Shown: positions 1 through 9,055, counted from the first letter of the stretch. The stretch: DNA of 64,000 nucleotides from Pandoraea anapnoica (GCF_902459765.1 NZ_CABPSP010000004.1:248001-312000), one strand, 5' to 3'. Notes: generated by a model not told the origin, from the sequence alone. Made by a program: numbers and translations.

Positions 1-491
1 GGATGCGTGCGAATGTTCGCCAGTTGCGCGATCACATTCTCTCTGACCAGCCCGTCGAGCTTCGCGCCGGGCGTCTCGAACGAATGCGCCGCATTGATTG
101 CCTTTGCGGCGTCGGCGTGACGTAGCCAGTTGGCCACTGCGGGCATGTGGTCGAGACAGGTGCAGCGTGAGATCGCGCCCATCGCACCGCAGTCCGAGTG
201 ACCGCAGATCACAATATCCTGTACACCCAGTACCGACACCGCGTACTCGACCGTAGCGGAAACGCCACCAGGCTCCGGTCCATATGACGGAACGATGTTT
301 CCGGCATTGCGAATGACGAATAGCTCGCCGGGCTCGCGCTGCGTGAGTAGTTCCGGAACGACACGGCTATCCGAACAGGTAACGAAGAGGGCTTTGGGGT
401 TCTGACTCGTGGCAAGCCGCTTGAAAAGCTCGACACGCTGAGGAAAGGCTTCCCGCTGGAAACGCAGAAAGCCGTCAATGATGTCACGCAT
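1..491 (-). CDS. Beta-class carbonic anhydrase, C-terminus cut off by window edge
   Basis: Reversible hydration of CO2 to bicarbonate by a zinc enzyme of the beta (plant/Can) class. Translating the minus strand from the ATG at 489-491 gives [19 protein letters not shown], then the family hallmarks: CSDSR (first zinc Cys and the Asp-Arg dyad), the RNAGN strand, and HSDCGAM (zinc His and second Cys). The frame stays open to the window edge, so about 160 N-terminal residues are present and the C-terminal quarter or so is missing. It is transcribed divergently from the MerR-type regulator. The first 490 bases carry no other plausible gene. Confidence 0.93.
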   Translation of the reverse strand, partial: MRDIIDGFLRFQREAFPQRVELFKRLATSQNPKALFVTCSDSRVVPELLTQREPGELFVIRNAGNIVPSYGPEPGGVSATVEYAVSVLGVQDIVICGHSDCGAMGAISRCTCLDHMPAVANWLRHADAAKAINAAHSFETPGAKLDGLVRENVIAQLANIRTH

Positions 492-766
492 AGCAAATCT
501 CTGAGTTAAGACGTCGGTGCGAGGGCGACCGTTTCGCACAAACATATCCGCCATCGACCGGTGCCTATTATCCCTTATCCGCGATCACGTGCCCTCCCCG
601 GCGGCGCGCCCGAGCATCCAGCGAGTTACGAACGAATCATAATGCACACTCACAATTATCGATAACTGTAATTTTGAGTCCAATTATTGACCCAATCGAA
701 TTCATGAACTACGGTCTGAGTCAAAGAATCGATTCGAATCACAACAACCTTGGGAGGAAACGCTCG

Positions 767-1699
767 GTGAGTTCAACTCGACGTTATCGAAGCGGCGAGG
801 CCGCAAAACTTGTCGGCATGCCAGCCGCGACGTTGCGGATATGGGAGCAGAGATATGGCGTAATCTCCCCGCCCACCAGCGCCTCAGGACAGCGCCTTTA
901 TTCGGACGAGGACGTGAGTCGGCTGAGAGCGATCAAGTTGCTGGTCGACAACGGCCGTCCCATCGGCGTCATCGCGCGTCTGGATAACGAGCAACTGATG
1001 AGACTTGCGAGTGGCGCCGGCGGCGCCCCTATTGCCCATGATACGCACGGCGCAACGCTGTTCGTCGTCGGCTTCGGGGGAGGCATCACGCCCGATTTGC
1101 CCGCAGGTGTCAGGCACGAGTCATTCGATAACGTCGAAGAGATTCCGCACCTTGCCGACAAGGCTGGTGCGGCGAGCGGCTTGGCCGTACGGGTCGAGGC
1201 GCTGCATGAAGACACGGTACTGTCCATCGTCGCCGCGGCGCAGTCGGCCCATTGCGATCGTGTACTCATCGTCTACGCGTTCGGCACGCGTCAGGCCATC
1301 GAACTGGCTCGCCTTGCGGGGATACGATTGGCTCGCACTCCCGATGCTTTGATCCACACTTACGCATTGCTTTCCGACTTCGTGCAGTCCTTGACGCATG
1401 AGGATGATGCGTCGTCGGCGAGCCGCCAGCTTTGGTCACGGTCATCACGTCGGTTTGATCAAGACACGTTGAGCAAATTGGCACGTCAGTCTTCAACCAT
1501 TGCCTGTGAATGTCCCAAGCATCTCGTTGAACTGGTCCTACAGCTCGCGGCCTTTGAGCGTTATAGCGACGAATGCATGTCCCGCTCCCCTGCCGACGCC
1601 CTGCTGCATCGGCATCTGGGCGATGCCGCCAACAAGGCCGTTGCATTGTTTGAAGACGCGCTGGCCGCAGTCGTCGAGCATGAGGGCTGGTCGCTGTAG
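767..1699 (+). CDS. MerR-family transcriptional regulator
   Basis: About 310 residues with an N-terminal MerR winged helix (RYRSGEAAKLVGMPAATLRIWEQRYG, then the RLYSDEDVSRL wing) and a C-terminal region whose pattern (LFVVGFGGG ... VRVEAL ... DRVLIVYAFGTRQ) resembles the cobalamin-binding half of LitR/CarH-type regulators. The ExHxxG cobalamin-ligand motif is not visible, so vitamin binding is doubtful. I chose the GTG at 767 because GGAGG (753-757) sits nine bases upstream and the protein then starts right at the helix-turn-helix. In-frame TTG 674 and ATG 704 would add up to 31 residues but have no ribosome site. Target genes are unknown; the divergent carbonic anhydrase is one candidate. 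Confidence 0.82.
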   Translation: MSSTRRYRSGEAAKLVGMPAATLRIWEQRYGVISPPTSASGQRLYSDEDVSRLRAIKLLVDNGRPIGVIARLDNEQLMRLASGAGGAPIAHDTHGATLFVVGFGGGITPDLPAGVRHESFDNVEEIPHLADKAGAASGLAVRVEALHEDTVLSIVAAAQSAHCDRVLIVYAFGTRQAIELARLAGIRLARTPDALIHTYALLSDFVQSLTHEDDASSASRQLWSRSSRRFDQDTLSKLARQSSTIACECPKHLVELVLQLAAFERYSDECMSRSPADALLHRHLGDAANKAVALFEDALAAVVEHEGWSL

Positions 1700-1872
1700 C
1701 CATTTTCGTGGCGTTATGGGGCACGGGCGATGCCCTCAACCGAATATGCGTGTTTGCGGGGCGGAGGCTCCCGGCAGCGCCGTGATCGGTGACATCGGGA
1801 GCATGTGCCCCATTTTCGGTAAACTATCGGTTTCCGGGAGGCGTTGCCTCCCGCAGCTTATTCAGTTTTCCC

Positions 1873-2727
1873 ATGTCGAATACCCACGAAATCCGTCCCG
1901 GCCAGTCCATCGAGCTGCTCAAGGAACTCCATATCCTGACGCGCGACGGCAAGATGAATCAGGACAGCCGGCGCAAGCTCAAGCAGGTCTATCACCTGTT
2001 TCAGTTCATTGAGCCGCTGCTCCAGGAAGTCAAGAACGACAATGGCCGCGTGACGCTCGTCGATCACGGTGCCGGGAAGTCCTATCTGGGCTTCATCCTC
2101 TACGATCTGTTCTTCAAGGCGCTGGCGGACGATTCGCATATCTTCGGGATCGAAACCCGTGAGGAACTCGTCAAGACCTCCACCGCGCTGGCGCAACGCC
2201 TCGGCTTCCCCGGCATGTCGTTCCTGAACCTGTCCGTCGCCGATTCGATCGCCTCGCCCGCATTGCCCGAAACAGTCGACGTCGTCACCGCACTCCATGC
2301 CTGCAATACTGCTACGGACGACGCCATCCGCTTTGCGCTGGCCAAGCAAGCCCGTCACATCGTCCTCGTGCCGTGCTGTCAGGCCGAAGTCGCCGCAGTA
2401 CTGCGCAAACACAAGGGGCAACAACTCGCGGGCAATCCGTTGACGGAAATCTGGCGTCACCCGTTGCACACGCGCGAATTCGGCAGCCAGGTCACCAACG
2501 TGCTGCGCTGCCTCCAGCTCGAAGCCCATGGCTATCAGGTCAACGTGACCGAACTGGTCGGCTGGGAACACTCGATGAAGAACGAACTGATCATCGCCCA
2601 GTACAAGGATCTGCCGCGCCGTCGGCCCGCCGAACGTCTGGAAAGCGTGCTGGCGTCGCTGGGACTCGAAGAAATGCGTGAACGTTTCTTCACCACCGAC
2701 GCGCCAGCCTCCACCACCGAAGCCTAG
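1873..2727 (+). CDS. Class I SAM-dependent methyltransferase-like protein
   Basis: 284 residues with a Rossmann methyltransferase fold: VTLVDHGAGKSYLGFILYD is motif I, IFGIETREEL the acidic loop binding the ribose, VDVVTALHACNTATDDAI motif IV, then VLVPCCQAEVA. This pattern (DHGAGKSYL, HACNTATDD, PCCQ) matches the Methyltransf_32-like proteins found widely in proteobacteria; the substrate is unknown. A longer reading from 1789 exists, but ATG 1873 (MSNTHEIRPG) gives the usual N-terminus. The TAG stop overlaps the stop of the convergent gene in a shared CTAG. Confidence 0.8.
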   Translation: MSNTHEIRPGQSIELLKELHILTRDGKMNQDSRRKLKQVYHLFQFIEPLLQEVKNDNGRVTLVDHGAGKSYLGFILYDLFFKALADDSHIFGIETREELVKTSTALAQRLGFPGMSFLNLSVADSIASPALPETVDVVTALHACNTATDDAIRFALAKQARHIVLVPCCQAEVAAVLRKHKGQQLAGNPLTEIWRHPLHTREFGSQVTNVLRCLQLEAHGYQVNVTELVGWEHSMKNELIIAQYKDLPRRRPAERLESVLASLGLEEMRERFFTTDAPASTTEA

Positions 2728-3377
2728 ATCTCCACCGCGCGATACCCCGGTTGCCGGAACGGATGGGCTTCGGCAAACTCCGGCATCCCGAAGCAGCGCT
2801 TCGTCAATTCCGCCACCCGGGGAAATTCGTCCATGTCGACCTGATATAGATCGGCAATGATTTTCTGACCGGCGATGCAGATGTCCGCCAGCGTGGGCGT
2901 CGCGCCGATGACGAACGGCGCGGCCGGGCGCGTCGTCAGCATCCGCTCATACGTCGCCATCCCTTCCCTCCCCCAATGCGCGCACCAGCCCTCGATGGCG
3001 TCGGTCCCCACGCCGTACGTTTGCGCCAGATGCTTGCGAACACGCGGCACGACAAACGGATGTGAATCCGCCACGTGGACCTGCGCGACGGCACGGACAT
3101 ACGCGCGCTCACGCGCTGTCTCCGGCATCAATCGCGGCTCGGGATACACCTCGTCCAGATACTCCATGATCGCCATCGACTGAAAGACGAGATGGCCGTC
3201 GTGAACCAGGGTCGGCACCACACGCTCGGCGTTGACGTGCGCGTAGTCGGTGTCGAATTGGCGTCCCGCAAGAATGTCGACCTCGATCTCCTCAAACGGG
3301 AGTTTCTTCAACGCAAGCGCAACCTTGACGCGGAACGCCGCGTTAGAACGCCAGAATCCATAAAGCTGAATTGTCAT
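2724..3377 (-). CDS. maiA: Maleylacetoacetate isomerase / zeta-class glutathione S-transferase
   Basis: 217 residues. The N-terminal thioredoxin-like domain begins LYGFWRSNAAFRVKVALALK, where the Ser in WRSNAAFR is the expected glutathione-activating residue; ERVVPTL holds the cis-Pro and FQSMAIMEYLDE the gamma-glutamyl site. The C-terminal helical domain includes FVIGATPTLADICIAGQ. The zeta family isomerises maleylacetoacetate in tyrosine catabolism, or maleylpyruvate in gentisate breakdown. No other tyrosine or gentisate genes are adjacent, so the true substrate is open and a general GST is possible. ATG 3377 is preferred over the ORF start at 3503, whose extra residues read through the palindromic operators. 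Confidence 0.8.
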   Translation of the reverse strand: MTIQLYGFWRSNAAFRVKVALALKKLPFEEIEVDILAGRQFDTDYAHVNAERVVPTLVHDGHLVFQSMAIMEYLDEVYPEPRLMPETARERAYVRAVAQVHVADSHPFVVPRVRKHLAQTYGVGTDAIEGWCAHWGREGMATYERMLTTRPAAPFVIGATPTLADICIAGQKIIADLYQVDMDEFPRVAELTKRCFGMPEFAEAHPFRQPGYRAVEI

Positions 3378-3442
3378 TGCGATAGTCCGATCGTGATGTC
3401 GTTCAGGAGGTGCAAACGCTCGTGCAGGTAGTGACCCGATAC

Positions 3443-3458
3443 AATTGCATTTGCAATT
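3443..3458. promoter_or_regulatory. Palindromic operator, copy 1
   Basis: AATTGCATTTGCAATT is an inverted repeat (AATTGCA / TGCAATT around a TT centre). A second copy begins 43 bases downstream (about four helical turns). It lies about 65 bases upstream of the GST start, a typical place for a repressor or activator dimer. The regulator is not encoded next to it. Confidence 0.6.
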
Positions 3459-3485
3459 CATTAGAAGGCGATGATGCCACCCAAC

Positions 3486-3501
3486 GATTGCATTTGCAAT
3501 C
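3486..3501. promoter_or_regulatory. Palindromic operator, copy 2
   Basis: GATTGCATTTGCAATC, same 14-base core as copy 1. The outermost pair is G-C here and A-T in copy 1, so both arms changed together and symmetry is kept. This is what selection on a dimer-binding site would produce. Confidence 0.6.
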
Positions 3502-3678
3502 AATGATCAATGCCTGTGATGAACCGCGCGTAATCGGAGAAGGAAATTCATCAGTTCTTGAAATGGATGACAAACACGGGCATTTCAGCCAGAATTTCCC
3601 CGGCTCGCCGGATTCGGTCAGACGCGCCCGGCGTGTCACCTCCCGATGCACCGACCAACTCAGCAGAAGGCTCAAGAA

Positions 3679-4557
3679 ATGTCACATCCTGTCTTTCTCG
3701 AGAGTCCGCCGTGGCCACGCATGCCGGAGGGCCGTAAGGGCGAATTGAAGACGTATTTCTCCGCCGACGGCCCGTCGTTGGAAGCCAACGCCTATCTCCC
3801 GCTGTTCTGGCGGGTGCTCTTTTCCGTCGAAGACATTCACTTTGCCTCCGTCATCGACGAGTTCGATCCGGACGACGACGCTGTAGAAATCGAAGAGTTT
3901 CTGGAAAACGCGACGCAAGCGGAAAAGGATGCGAAGTACCCCTATCTGGTGACGACAAAGACGCTCGCGCTCGAACGAGCCGCCCGTCGTCGCGATCACG
4001 TAATCGAGTTACTGGGCGAACGTTACCGGCCGATCTTCGACGCCTTCGTCGACTACCTCGGCACCGCGTACGGCGGCTTCGTCCTCGTACGCACTGGCGG
4101 TCTGCCCGACGTGACCGACGCCACCGAATGGATGACCACCGAGCTGGAACAGGTGGCTGCCCTGGATCACGGCACGCACGTGCAGGCTGCCCTTGCCGAC
4201 GAGATCGAAGATCTTCGGCGCATCCCCGACACCGACGCCGTCTGGCGATCGACCGGCACCGGGAATCCGCGCGCCGAGGTGAATCCGTGGCCGAGCCGGT
4301 CGCTGGTGGACACCTTCCCGGCTTGTGCACCACGCTCGCGTCCTGCGGCAGCAGAGCGCCCGCCCGCCGTCGAAAAGCATCAGTACCGGGATCCTAACGT
4401 GCTCGACAAGGCACTTGAATGGGTGGCGATTCTGGTGTTTGCGGCAGTCGCGGTCGGCACGTGGGCCGTCACCCGATCGGTCTGGAAAGCGGTTGTCGCG
4501 ACGGTTGTTGTCACCGCCATCATGGCGTGGCTACTGGTGCGCGTCCGACGCAAGTGA
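3679..4557 (+). CDS. Unknown protein with C-terminal transmembrane helices
   Basis: 292 residues; I do not recognise the family. Residues 1 to about 230 look soluble and acidic (EFDPDDDAVEIEEFLENA), followed by a Pro-rich linker (PRSRPAAAERPP). Two hydrophobic helices close the protein (ALEWVAILVFAAVAVGTWAV and VVATVVVTAIMAWLL), ending in the basic tail RVRRK, so it is tail-anchored in the membrane with a large, probably cytoplasmic, N-terminal domain. ATG 3679 (MSHPVFLESPP) has AGAAGG about nine bases upstream and is preferred over ATG 3646. It converges on the LprI-like gene. Confidence 0.7.
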   Translation: MSHPVFLESPPWPRMPEGRKGELKTYFSADGPSLEANAYLPLFWRVLFSVEDIHFASVIDEFDPDDDAVEIEEFLENATQAEKDAKYPYLVTTKTLALERAARRRDHVIELLGERYRPIFDAFVDYLGTAYGGFVLVRTGGLPDVTDATEWMTTELEQVAALDHGTHVQAALADEIEDLRRIPDTDAVWRSTGTGNPRAEVNPWPSRSLVDTFPACAPRSRPAAAERPPAVEKHQYRDPNVLDKALEWVAILVFAAVAVGTWAVTRSVWKAVVATVVVTAIMAWLLVRVRRK

Positions 4558-4590
4558 CGCGGTCTGCCTCGTTCGAATTTTCCGGCCAGA

Positions 4591-5331
4591 TCAGTTCGCG
4601 CCGATCATCCCATCGAGCCCTTTGAGCCATTGCACGCGGGCGGCCGTCTCTCTTGCCGCCTGCGCATTGCGGCACGCCTGAGCATTCGGATTGGCATCCG
4701 ACGGGCACACGGCGGCGATCAATCCCTTCTCGGCAGACGTAAAGTCGCGCCACTTCTCGTTAGACGTCCGCACGATACCGCGTGACGCCGACGGTAATCT
4801 CCGCGCCATTCGACGGCCCCAGCGGTCGACTTCGGCAGTTTGGGCGTGACCAGCCGCCTTCACAGACGCCGGGCGCGAGCCCTCCGAAGCGGCCGACGAG
4901 ACCTCGTCACGATACCGCACGAGCGTCTGCGCCCGATGTTGTGTCAGCAACATCACGTCGTTGGCATTCGCCGGGGCGTACATCGTGCCCTGCACGGTGG
5001 CGTAGACGCCCGCGATGAGCTTCAGATCGGCGTCCCGGCTCGCGAGCCATGCGCGCTGCGCTGCGAGCAACGCCGGGCGAGCCGTTTCCGGCAGCGCATC
5101 GCGCAGCGATTGATAGGTCGCATTCAGACTGACGTCCCAGGCATGGGTGGCGTCCACGATGCACTCGTCCTGCCCGCCGGTGGACTGCTTCTCCGGGTCG
5201 GCAAGGCATCGGGTGAGCGTTTGATCGATGTCCACCACAGCGCCGGACGCTGGCGCATCGGCCGCCCTGGCGGCACAAGTCAAGCAGAGGGCCAGCGCAA
5301 GCAGGCCGCACAGCAGCACGCGATTCACCAT
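4591..5331 (-). CDS. Exported LprI/DUF1311-domain protein
   Basis: 246 residues starting with a clear signal peptide (MVNRVLLCGLLALALCLTCAARAADA). The region from about residue 37 to 140 is a DUF1311/LprI-type helical domain, with the family's Cys pair and pattern: TLTRCLADPEK ... DECIVDATHAWDVSLNATYQSL ... LLAAQRAWLASRDADL. In mycobacteria LprI inhibits lysozyme; in proteobacteria such domains are periplasmic and mostly uncharacterised. The C-terminal hundred residues (LPSASRGIVRTSNEKWRDF ... CRNAQAARETAARVQWLKGLD) have two further Cys. Convergent with the preceding gene and divergent from the MORN protein. Confidence 0.8.
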   Translation of the reverse strand: MVNRVLLCGLLALALCLTCAARAADAPASGAVVDIDQTLTRCLADPEKQSTGGQDECIVDATHAWDVSLNATYQSLRDALPETARPALLAAQRAWLASRDADLKLIAGVYATVQGTMYAPANANDVMLLTQHRAQTLVRYRDEVSSAASEGSRPASVKAAGHAQTAEVDRWGRRMARRLPSASRGIVRTSNEKWRDFTSAEKGLIAAVCPSDANPNAQACRNAQAARETAARVQWLKGLDGMIGAN

Positions 5332-5483
5332 ATCGGTCGTCGTTCCGGCTGGAATATCGGATTAGCGGATTCAAGCGCGTGCGCCACAAAAAATCAAGCA
5401 TCCTCCAAATGGTGGATGCTATGAACACACGAGCGCGACTATCCTCCTTTCAAAACAGCACCACAAAACCGCAGGGGGAAAAC

Positions 5484-6842
5484 ATGGCACACGTCTACAA
5501 GCGCGCATACCAAGCCTATCGCGCAAAACTCGCCTTGGCTGCCGCAAGCGCAGTCGGGCTATTCGCCATCGTCGGCAATGCACACGCCGAAGAAGGCGCA
5601 TTCATTCAGGCGGAAGGCCCAAGCCACTGCAAGGTCTGGTCGGACGCCAAGCCGGAAGAGCGTCCCGAGTGGACCTCCACCTGGACCGGTTCGTGCAACA
5701 AGAACGGTATTGCCGATGGCCCCGGGGTCCAGGAATGGAGCCGTAACGGCGTCTTTTCGGCCCGCTTCGAAGGCACCATGGTCAATGGCAAACGCGGGGG
5801 TGTCGGCGTCTACACATGGGCGTCCGGCGACCGCTACGAAGGACCGTTCGCCGCTGATGGTCGCACCGGCAAAGCCAAGTACCACTGGGCGAACGGCGAC
5901 TTTTATGACGGCGATTTCATCGCTGGCAAGCGCACTGGCAAGGGTGTTTATATCTGGGCCAGTGGCAAACGCTATGAAGGCGACTTCGTCGACAGCGATA
6001 TGACCGGCGAAGGCTATCAGCTGGAAACCAACGGCAACACCTATCGCGGCGGATGGCTGAAAAACCAGTTCAGCGGCAACGGCGTGATCGTCTTCGCGCA
6101 GGACGGCTCGATTCGCGCGGGCCAGTTCGTCAACGGCAAGATCGTCGAGGGCACCGACAGCCAGGCGGACGGCACGCTCATCGCGACGTACTCCAACGGC
6201 GTGCGAACCAAGGCGGCATCGGCGGATAGCGGCCCCGGCGTGTTCTCGTTCGTCGCCGGTCTGCTGGGCGCGGCCGCACAAGGCGTCGCCAGTGGCGGCG
6301 GACGCAATGCCGCGCAGTATCAGGCCGCCGCCACCGCACTGCAAGCGGTCTCGGGAACGGGATCGTCCGGCGGCGGCACGATGCCGATGGCGCAGCCCGT
6401 CTCGACGATGGCGTCGGCTGGCAACGGTAGCGTCGGAAATGCGGCATCAGGGGGCGGACGTGCCTCGTCCAACGATCCGTTTGCCGGACGCAAGGCGACC
6501 GACCCCGTCAAGGGCTGTATCGATCAGGTGCGCATCAAGCGGGGCGCGACTGGCTGGGGCGGCTGGTACGACTACGAAACCGGCATCGTCAACAAGTGCG
6601 GCTATGTCGTGAACACCGCCTGGTGCGTGACCAGCCTGAAGGGCGAAAGCGACGCCGCGCAGTGCGAGAAGCAATACTCCGGCATGTACGGCCTGAATCC
6701 GGGGCAGCAATCGTCGCTACACGCCGACCGGTTTGGCGAGCTGCAAATGCTCTCGTGCAAGGAGCCCGCCATGCCACTCAAGATCCAATGGAACGGTACG
6801 CGCTTCACCGGCACGTGCTACCTGCCGCCGGGTCAGTCGTAA
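5484..6842 (+). CDS. Exported MORN-repeat protein
   Basis: 452 residues. The N-terminus is a signal sequence (KLALAAASAVGLFAIVGNAHAEEG, likely cut after AHA). From about residue 93 to 225 run at least five MORN-type repeats (RYEGPFAADGRTGKAKY, FYDGDFIAGKRTGKGVY, RYEGDFVDSDMTGEGY, TYRGGWLKNQFSGNGV). A Gly/Ala/Ser-rich linker of about 120 residues follows (from roughly 260), then a C-terminal domain with paired Cys (GCIDQVRIKRGATGWGGWYDYETGIVNKCGY ... AWCVTS ... QCEKQYSG). ATG 5484 follows a strong CAGGGGGAAAAC ribosome site; the longer frame from 5379 has no signal sequence. MORN repeats usually bind lipids or proteins; the role here is unknown. Confidence 0.82.
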   Translation: MAHVYKRAYQAYRAKLALAAASAVGLFAIVGNAHAEEGAFIQAEGPSHCKVWSDAKPEERPEWTSTWTGSCNKNGIADGPGVQEWSRNGVFSARFEGTMVNGKRGGVGVYTWASGDRYEGPFAADGRTGKAKYHWANGDFYDGDFIAGKRTGKGVYIWASGKRYEGDFVDSDMTGEGYQLETNGNTYRGGWLKNQFSGNGVIVFAQDGSIRAGQFVNGKIVEGTDSQADGTLIATYSNGVRTKAASADSGPGVFSFVAGLLGAAAQGVASGGGRNAAQYQAAATALQAVSGTGSSGGGTMPMAQPVSTMASAGNGSVGNAASGGGRASSNDPFAGRKATDPVKGCIDQVRIKRGATGWGGWYDYETGIVNKCGYVVNTAWCVTSLKGESDAAQCEKQYSGMYGLNPGQQSSLHADRFGELQMLSCKEPAMPLKIQWNGTRFTGTCYLPPGQS

Positions 6843-7000
6843 CGCGACCTGCCCGGCTTATCCCTTGCGCCCTGGGTTTCGGCACCGGGCGCATCGGACA
6901 TGCGCCCCGACGAACGCGCAGCATGCCTCAACTGCCGCCACGCATGCATGCGGTTCGCCGGTCGTCATCGTCCGACGCCAGACGGTGAAGCCCTGCCGCC

Positions 7001-8038
7001 TTACAGCGTCACGACTTCCAGAATCGCGTCGGCGAACGCCTTCGGGGCTTCCTGCGGCAGGTTGTGACCGATGCCGCCGCCGATATCGCGGTGCTGATAC
7101 TTGCCGGTGAACTTCTTCGCATAGGCCGCTGGGGCCGGATGCGGTGCGCCGTTGGCGTCGCCTTCCATCGTGATCGTGGGCACAGTGATCGCCGGGGCCG
7201 TCGCGAGACGCTTTTCCAGTGCATCGAACCGCGCCTCGCCTTGTGCGAGACCCAGACGCCAGCGGTAATTGTGAATCACGATGTCCACGTGATCGGGGTT
7301 GTGGAACGCAGCGGCCGAGCGCGCGTATGTCGCGTCGTCGAACTGCCACTTCGGCGACGCCAGTTGCCAGATCAACTTGTTGAACGCGTCGGTGTTGGCG
7401 GCGTAGCCCTTCGCACCGCGCTCGGTCGCAAAGTAGAACTGATACCACCATTGCAATTCGGCTTGCGGCGGCAGCGGCACGGCATTGCCCGCCTGACTGC
7501 CGATCAGGTAGCCGCTCACGGAGACCATCGCCTTCACGCGCTCGGGCCAGAGGGCGGCGACGATGTTCGCCGTGCGTGCGCCCCAGTCGTAGCCGCCGAG
7601 AATGGCCTGATCTATCTTCAACGCGTCCATCAGGGCGATGATGTCGGCCGCCACCACGGCTTGCTGACCGTTGCGCGGGGCGCTGGCCGAGAGCAGACGC
7701 GTTGTGCCATAACCGCGCAGGTACGGCACGATCACGCGATAACCGGCTGCGGCCAGCAACGGCGCGACGTCCACGTAGCTGTAGATGTCGTACGGCCAGC
7801 CGTGCAGCAGGATGACGACCTTGCCATTCTTCGGCCCGGCTTCGGCGTAACCGACGTTCAGGTCGCCAGCGTCGATCTGACGGATGGCTTCGAACGAGGT
7901 GTGACCACCGACCGAACCCGACGCACCGGCGGACGCCGCCGCGTTAGCCAGTTGCGACAGCCCCAGTTCGGCGAGCGTGACGCCTGCGAGCGTGGTGCCA
8001 AGAAGACGACGACGGCGAAGATTGACCGGATCCGACAT
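7001..8038 (-). CDS. Exported alpha/beta hydrolase, epoxide hydrolase/dehalogenase type
   Basis: 345 residues. The N-terminus has a basic NLRRRRLLGTTLAG stretch and hydrophobic region, a Tat-like export signal without a strict SRRxFLK box. HGWP (79-82) forms the oxyanion hole and the nucleophile elbow reads GGYDWG, with Asp151 in place of the usual Ser. This points to the Asp-nucleophile branch (epoxide hydrolases, haloalkane/haloacetate dehalogenases). The C-terminal GGGIGHNLPQEAP holds the catalytic His. Substrate unknown. It follows another hydrolase gene in the same direction, separated by 234 bases that appear to contain that gene's terminator. Confidence 0.82.
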   Translation of the reverse strand: MSDPVNLRRRRLLGTTLAGVTLAELGLSQLANAAASAGASGSVGGHTSFEAIRQIDAGDLNVGYAEAGPKNGKVVILLHGWPYDIYSYVDVAPLLAAAGYRVIVPYLRGYGTTRLLSASAPRNGQQAVVAADIIALMDALKIDQAILGGYDWGARTANIVAALWPERVKAMVSVSGYLIGSQAGNAVPLPPQAELQWWYQFYFATERGAKGYAANTDAFNKLIWQLASPKWQFDDATYARSAAAFHNPDHVDIVIHNYRWRLGLAQGEARFDALEKRLATAPAITVPTITMEGDANGAPHPAPAAYAKKFTGKYQHRDIGGGIGHNLPQEAPKAFADAILEVVTL

Positions 8039-8197
8039 GACTGATGACCTCTCTGAGTGATATTCCGGCGGCTGCCGGGGGTAGCTCCAACATCACACCT
8101 GCGGTGCGTGCCGAGCGCATACCCGTAGTTATATCGGCGAGTTCATCGTCGTTTATGTCCGAATGTATCTGGCCGGACAAGTGACACATACGGATTC

Positions 8198-8234
8198 AAA
8201 AAACCCTGTCTTTCCGGGGGACTTCGAGGGACAG
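8198..8234 (-). terminator. Probable intrinsic terminator of the downstream-reading hydrolase gene
   Basis: Read on the minus strand, CTGTC (8230-8234) can pair with GACAG (8206-8210), with extra C/G pairing inside, followed by GG and a run of six T (plus-strand A run 8198-8203). It lies about 40 bases past the stop at 8273. The stem is modest. Confidence 0.4.
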
Positions 8235-8272
8235 AGCGGCGCTGGCCACCCCCTCACCCCGAACGACTGGTC

Positions 8273-9055
8273 TTACTTGACGCTGGCCACTGCGTCGAGA
8301 ATCACCTTCGCCACATCGGCCGGACGCGACTGCTGCGGCACGTGGCTCGTCGGCAGCTCCGTCACCTTCGCACCGATCGTGCGCGCCATGATGCGCTGGG
8401 CTTCCGGGTTGATCATGCGGTCGTTCTGGCTGATCACGAACCACGATGGCTTCTGGTGCCACGAGGCGACGCTGATCGTCTCGCCGAACGCCGACCCCTT
8501 GATCGGGCCTTGCGTCGCGGCCATCACACGCGCTTGCCTGGCGGGCACGTCCTGCGCGAAGAACTTGGCGACGTCGGCCGGCGGCAGGCTCAACCAGCCG
8601 CTGGCGTCGGCGACGATGTGATCGATGCCGGGTGCCTTCGGCAGGTCTTTCGAGAGCGTTTCGACCGACTGACCGGAGTCCGGCGCGAAGGCGGACACGT
8701 AGACGAGACTGGCGACTTTGTCGTCCTTACCCGCTTCAGTGATGACGGCGCCGCCCCACGAGTGGCCAACGAGCACGACCTTGCCCGGCTGATTGTCGAT
8801 GGCGCGCGTGGCGGCTGCGACGTCGCCGGAGAGCGAGTCGAGCGGGTTCTGCACGGCCGTCACGTGGACACCTTTGTCCTGAAGGATGGCGACGACCTTG
8901 GCCCAGTCGGAGCCGTCGGCGAACGCGCCGTGCACGATCACGACGGACGGTGCGCCGTCGCGGGCGGTGGCCGCAGGAGCGGCGTTTGCGGAAACGGCAG
9001 CGCCCAGCAGACCGGCGCTCAGCAGCATGGCAGCGAGAGTAGAATGGCGGTTCAT
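8273..9055 (-). CDS. Exported alpha/beta hydrolase (serine nucleophile)
   Basis: 260 residues beginning with a signal peptide (MNRHSTLAAMLLSAGLLGAAVSANA). VVIVHGAF (38-45) provides the oxyanion hole and VGHSWGG (96-102) the nucleophile elbow with Ser99; the C-terminal TSHVPQQSRP carries the likely catalytic His. It belongs to the large family of small bacterial hydrolases close to salicylate-esterase-like and EstC-like proteins; the substrate cannot be named. ATG 9055 has AAGGAG seven to eight bases upstream, which rules out the longer frame from 9280. Divergent from the HD/LuxR regulator. Confidence 0.83.
   Translation of the reverse strand: MNRHSTLAAMLLSAGLLGAAVSANAAPAATARDGAPSVVIVHGAFADGSDWAKVVAILQDKGVHVTAVQNPLDSLSGDVAAATRAIDNQPGKVVLVGHSWGGAVITEAGKDDKVASLVYVSAFAPDSGQSVETLSKDLPKAPGIDHIVADASGWLSLPPADVAKFFAQDVPARQARVMAATQGPIKGSAFGETISVASWHQKPSWFVISQNDRMINPEAQRIMARTIGAKVTELPTSHVPQQSRPADVAKVILDAVASVK

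Larger units (their letters stand above)
3378..3678. promoter_or_regulatory. Divergent intergenic region with two operator-like palindromes
   Basis: About 300 bases between the GST start (minus strand) and the start of the unknown membrane protein (plus strand). It holds the two palindromes listed separately and an AGAAGG ribosome site at about 3665-3670 for the plus gene. ORFs drawn through it have no recognisable protein signature. Confidence 0.6.

Noticed and set aside
209-496. Minus-strand frame of 95 codons at the left edge
   Set aside because: Out of frame with the clear carbonic anhydrase on the same strand.
6843-7000. Terminator after the MORN gene (GCGCCC 6867-6872 / GGGCGC 6887-6892)
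   Set aside because: A stem is possible, but the loop is long and there is no T-run, so I did not list it as a terminator.
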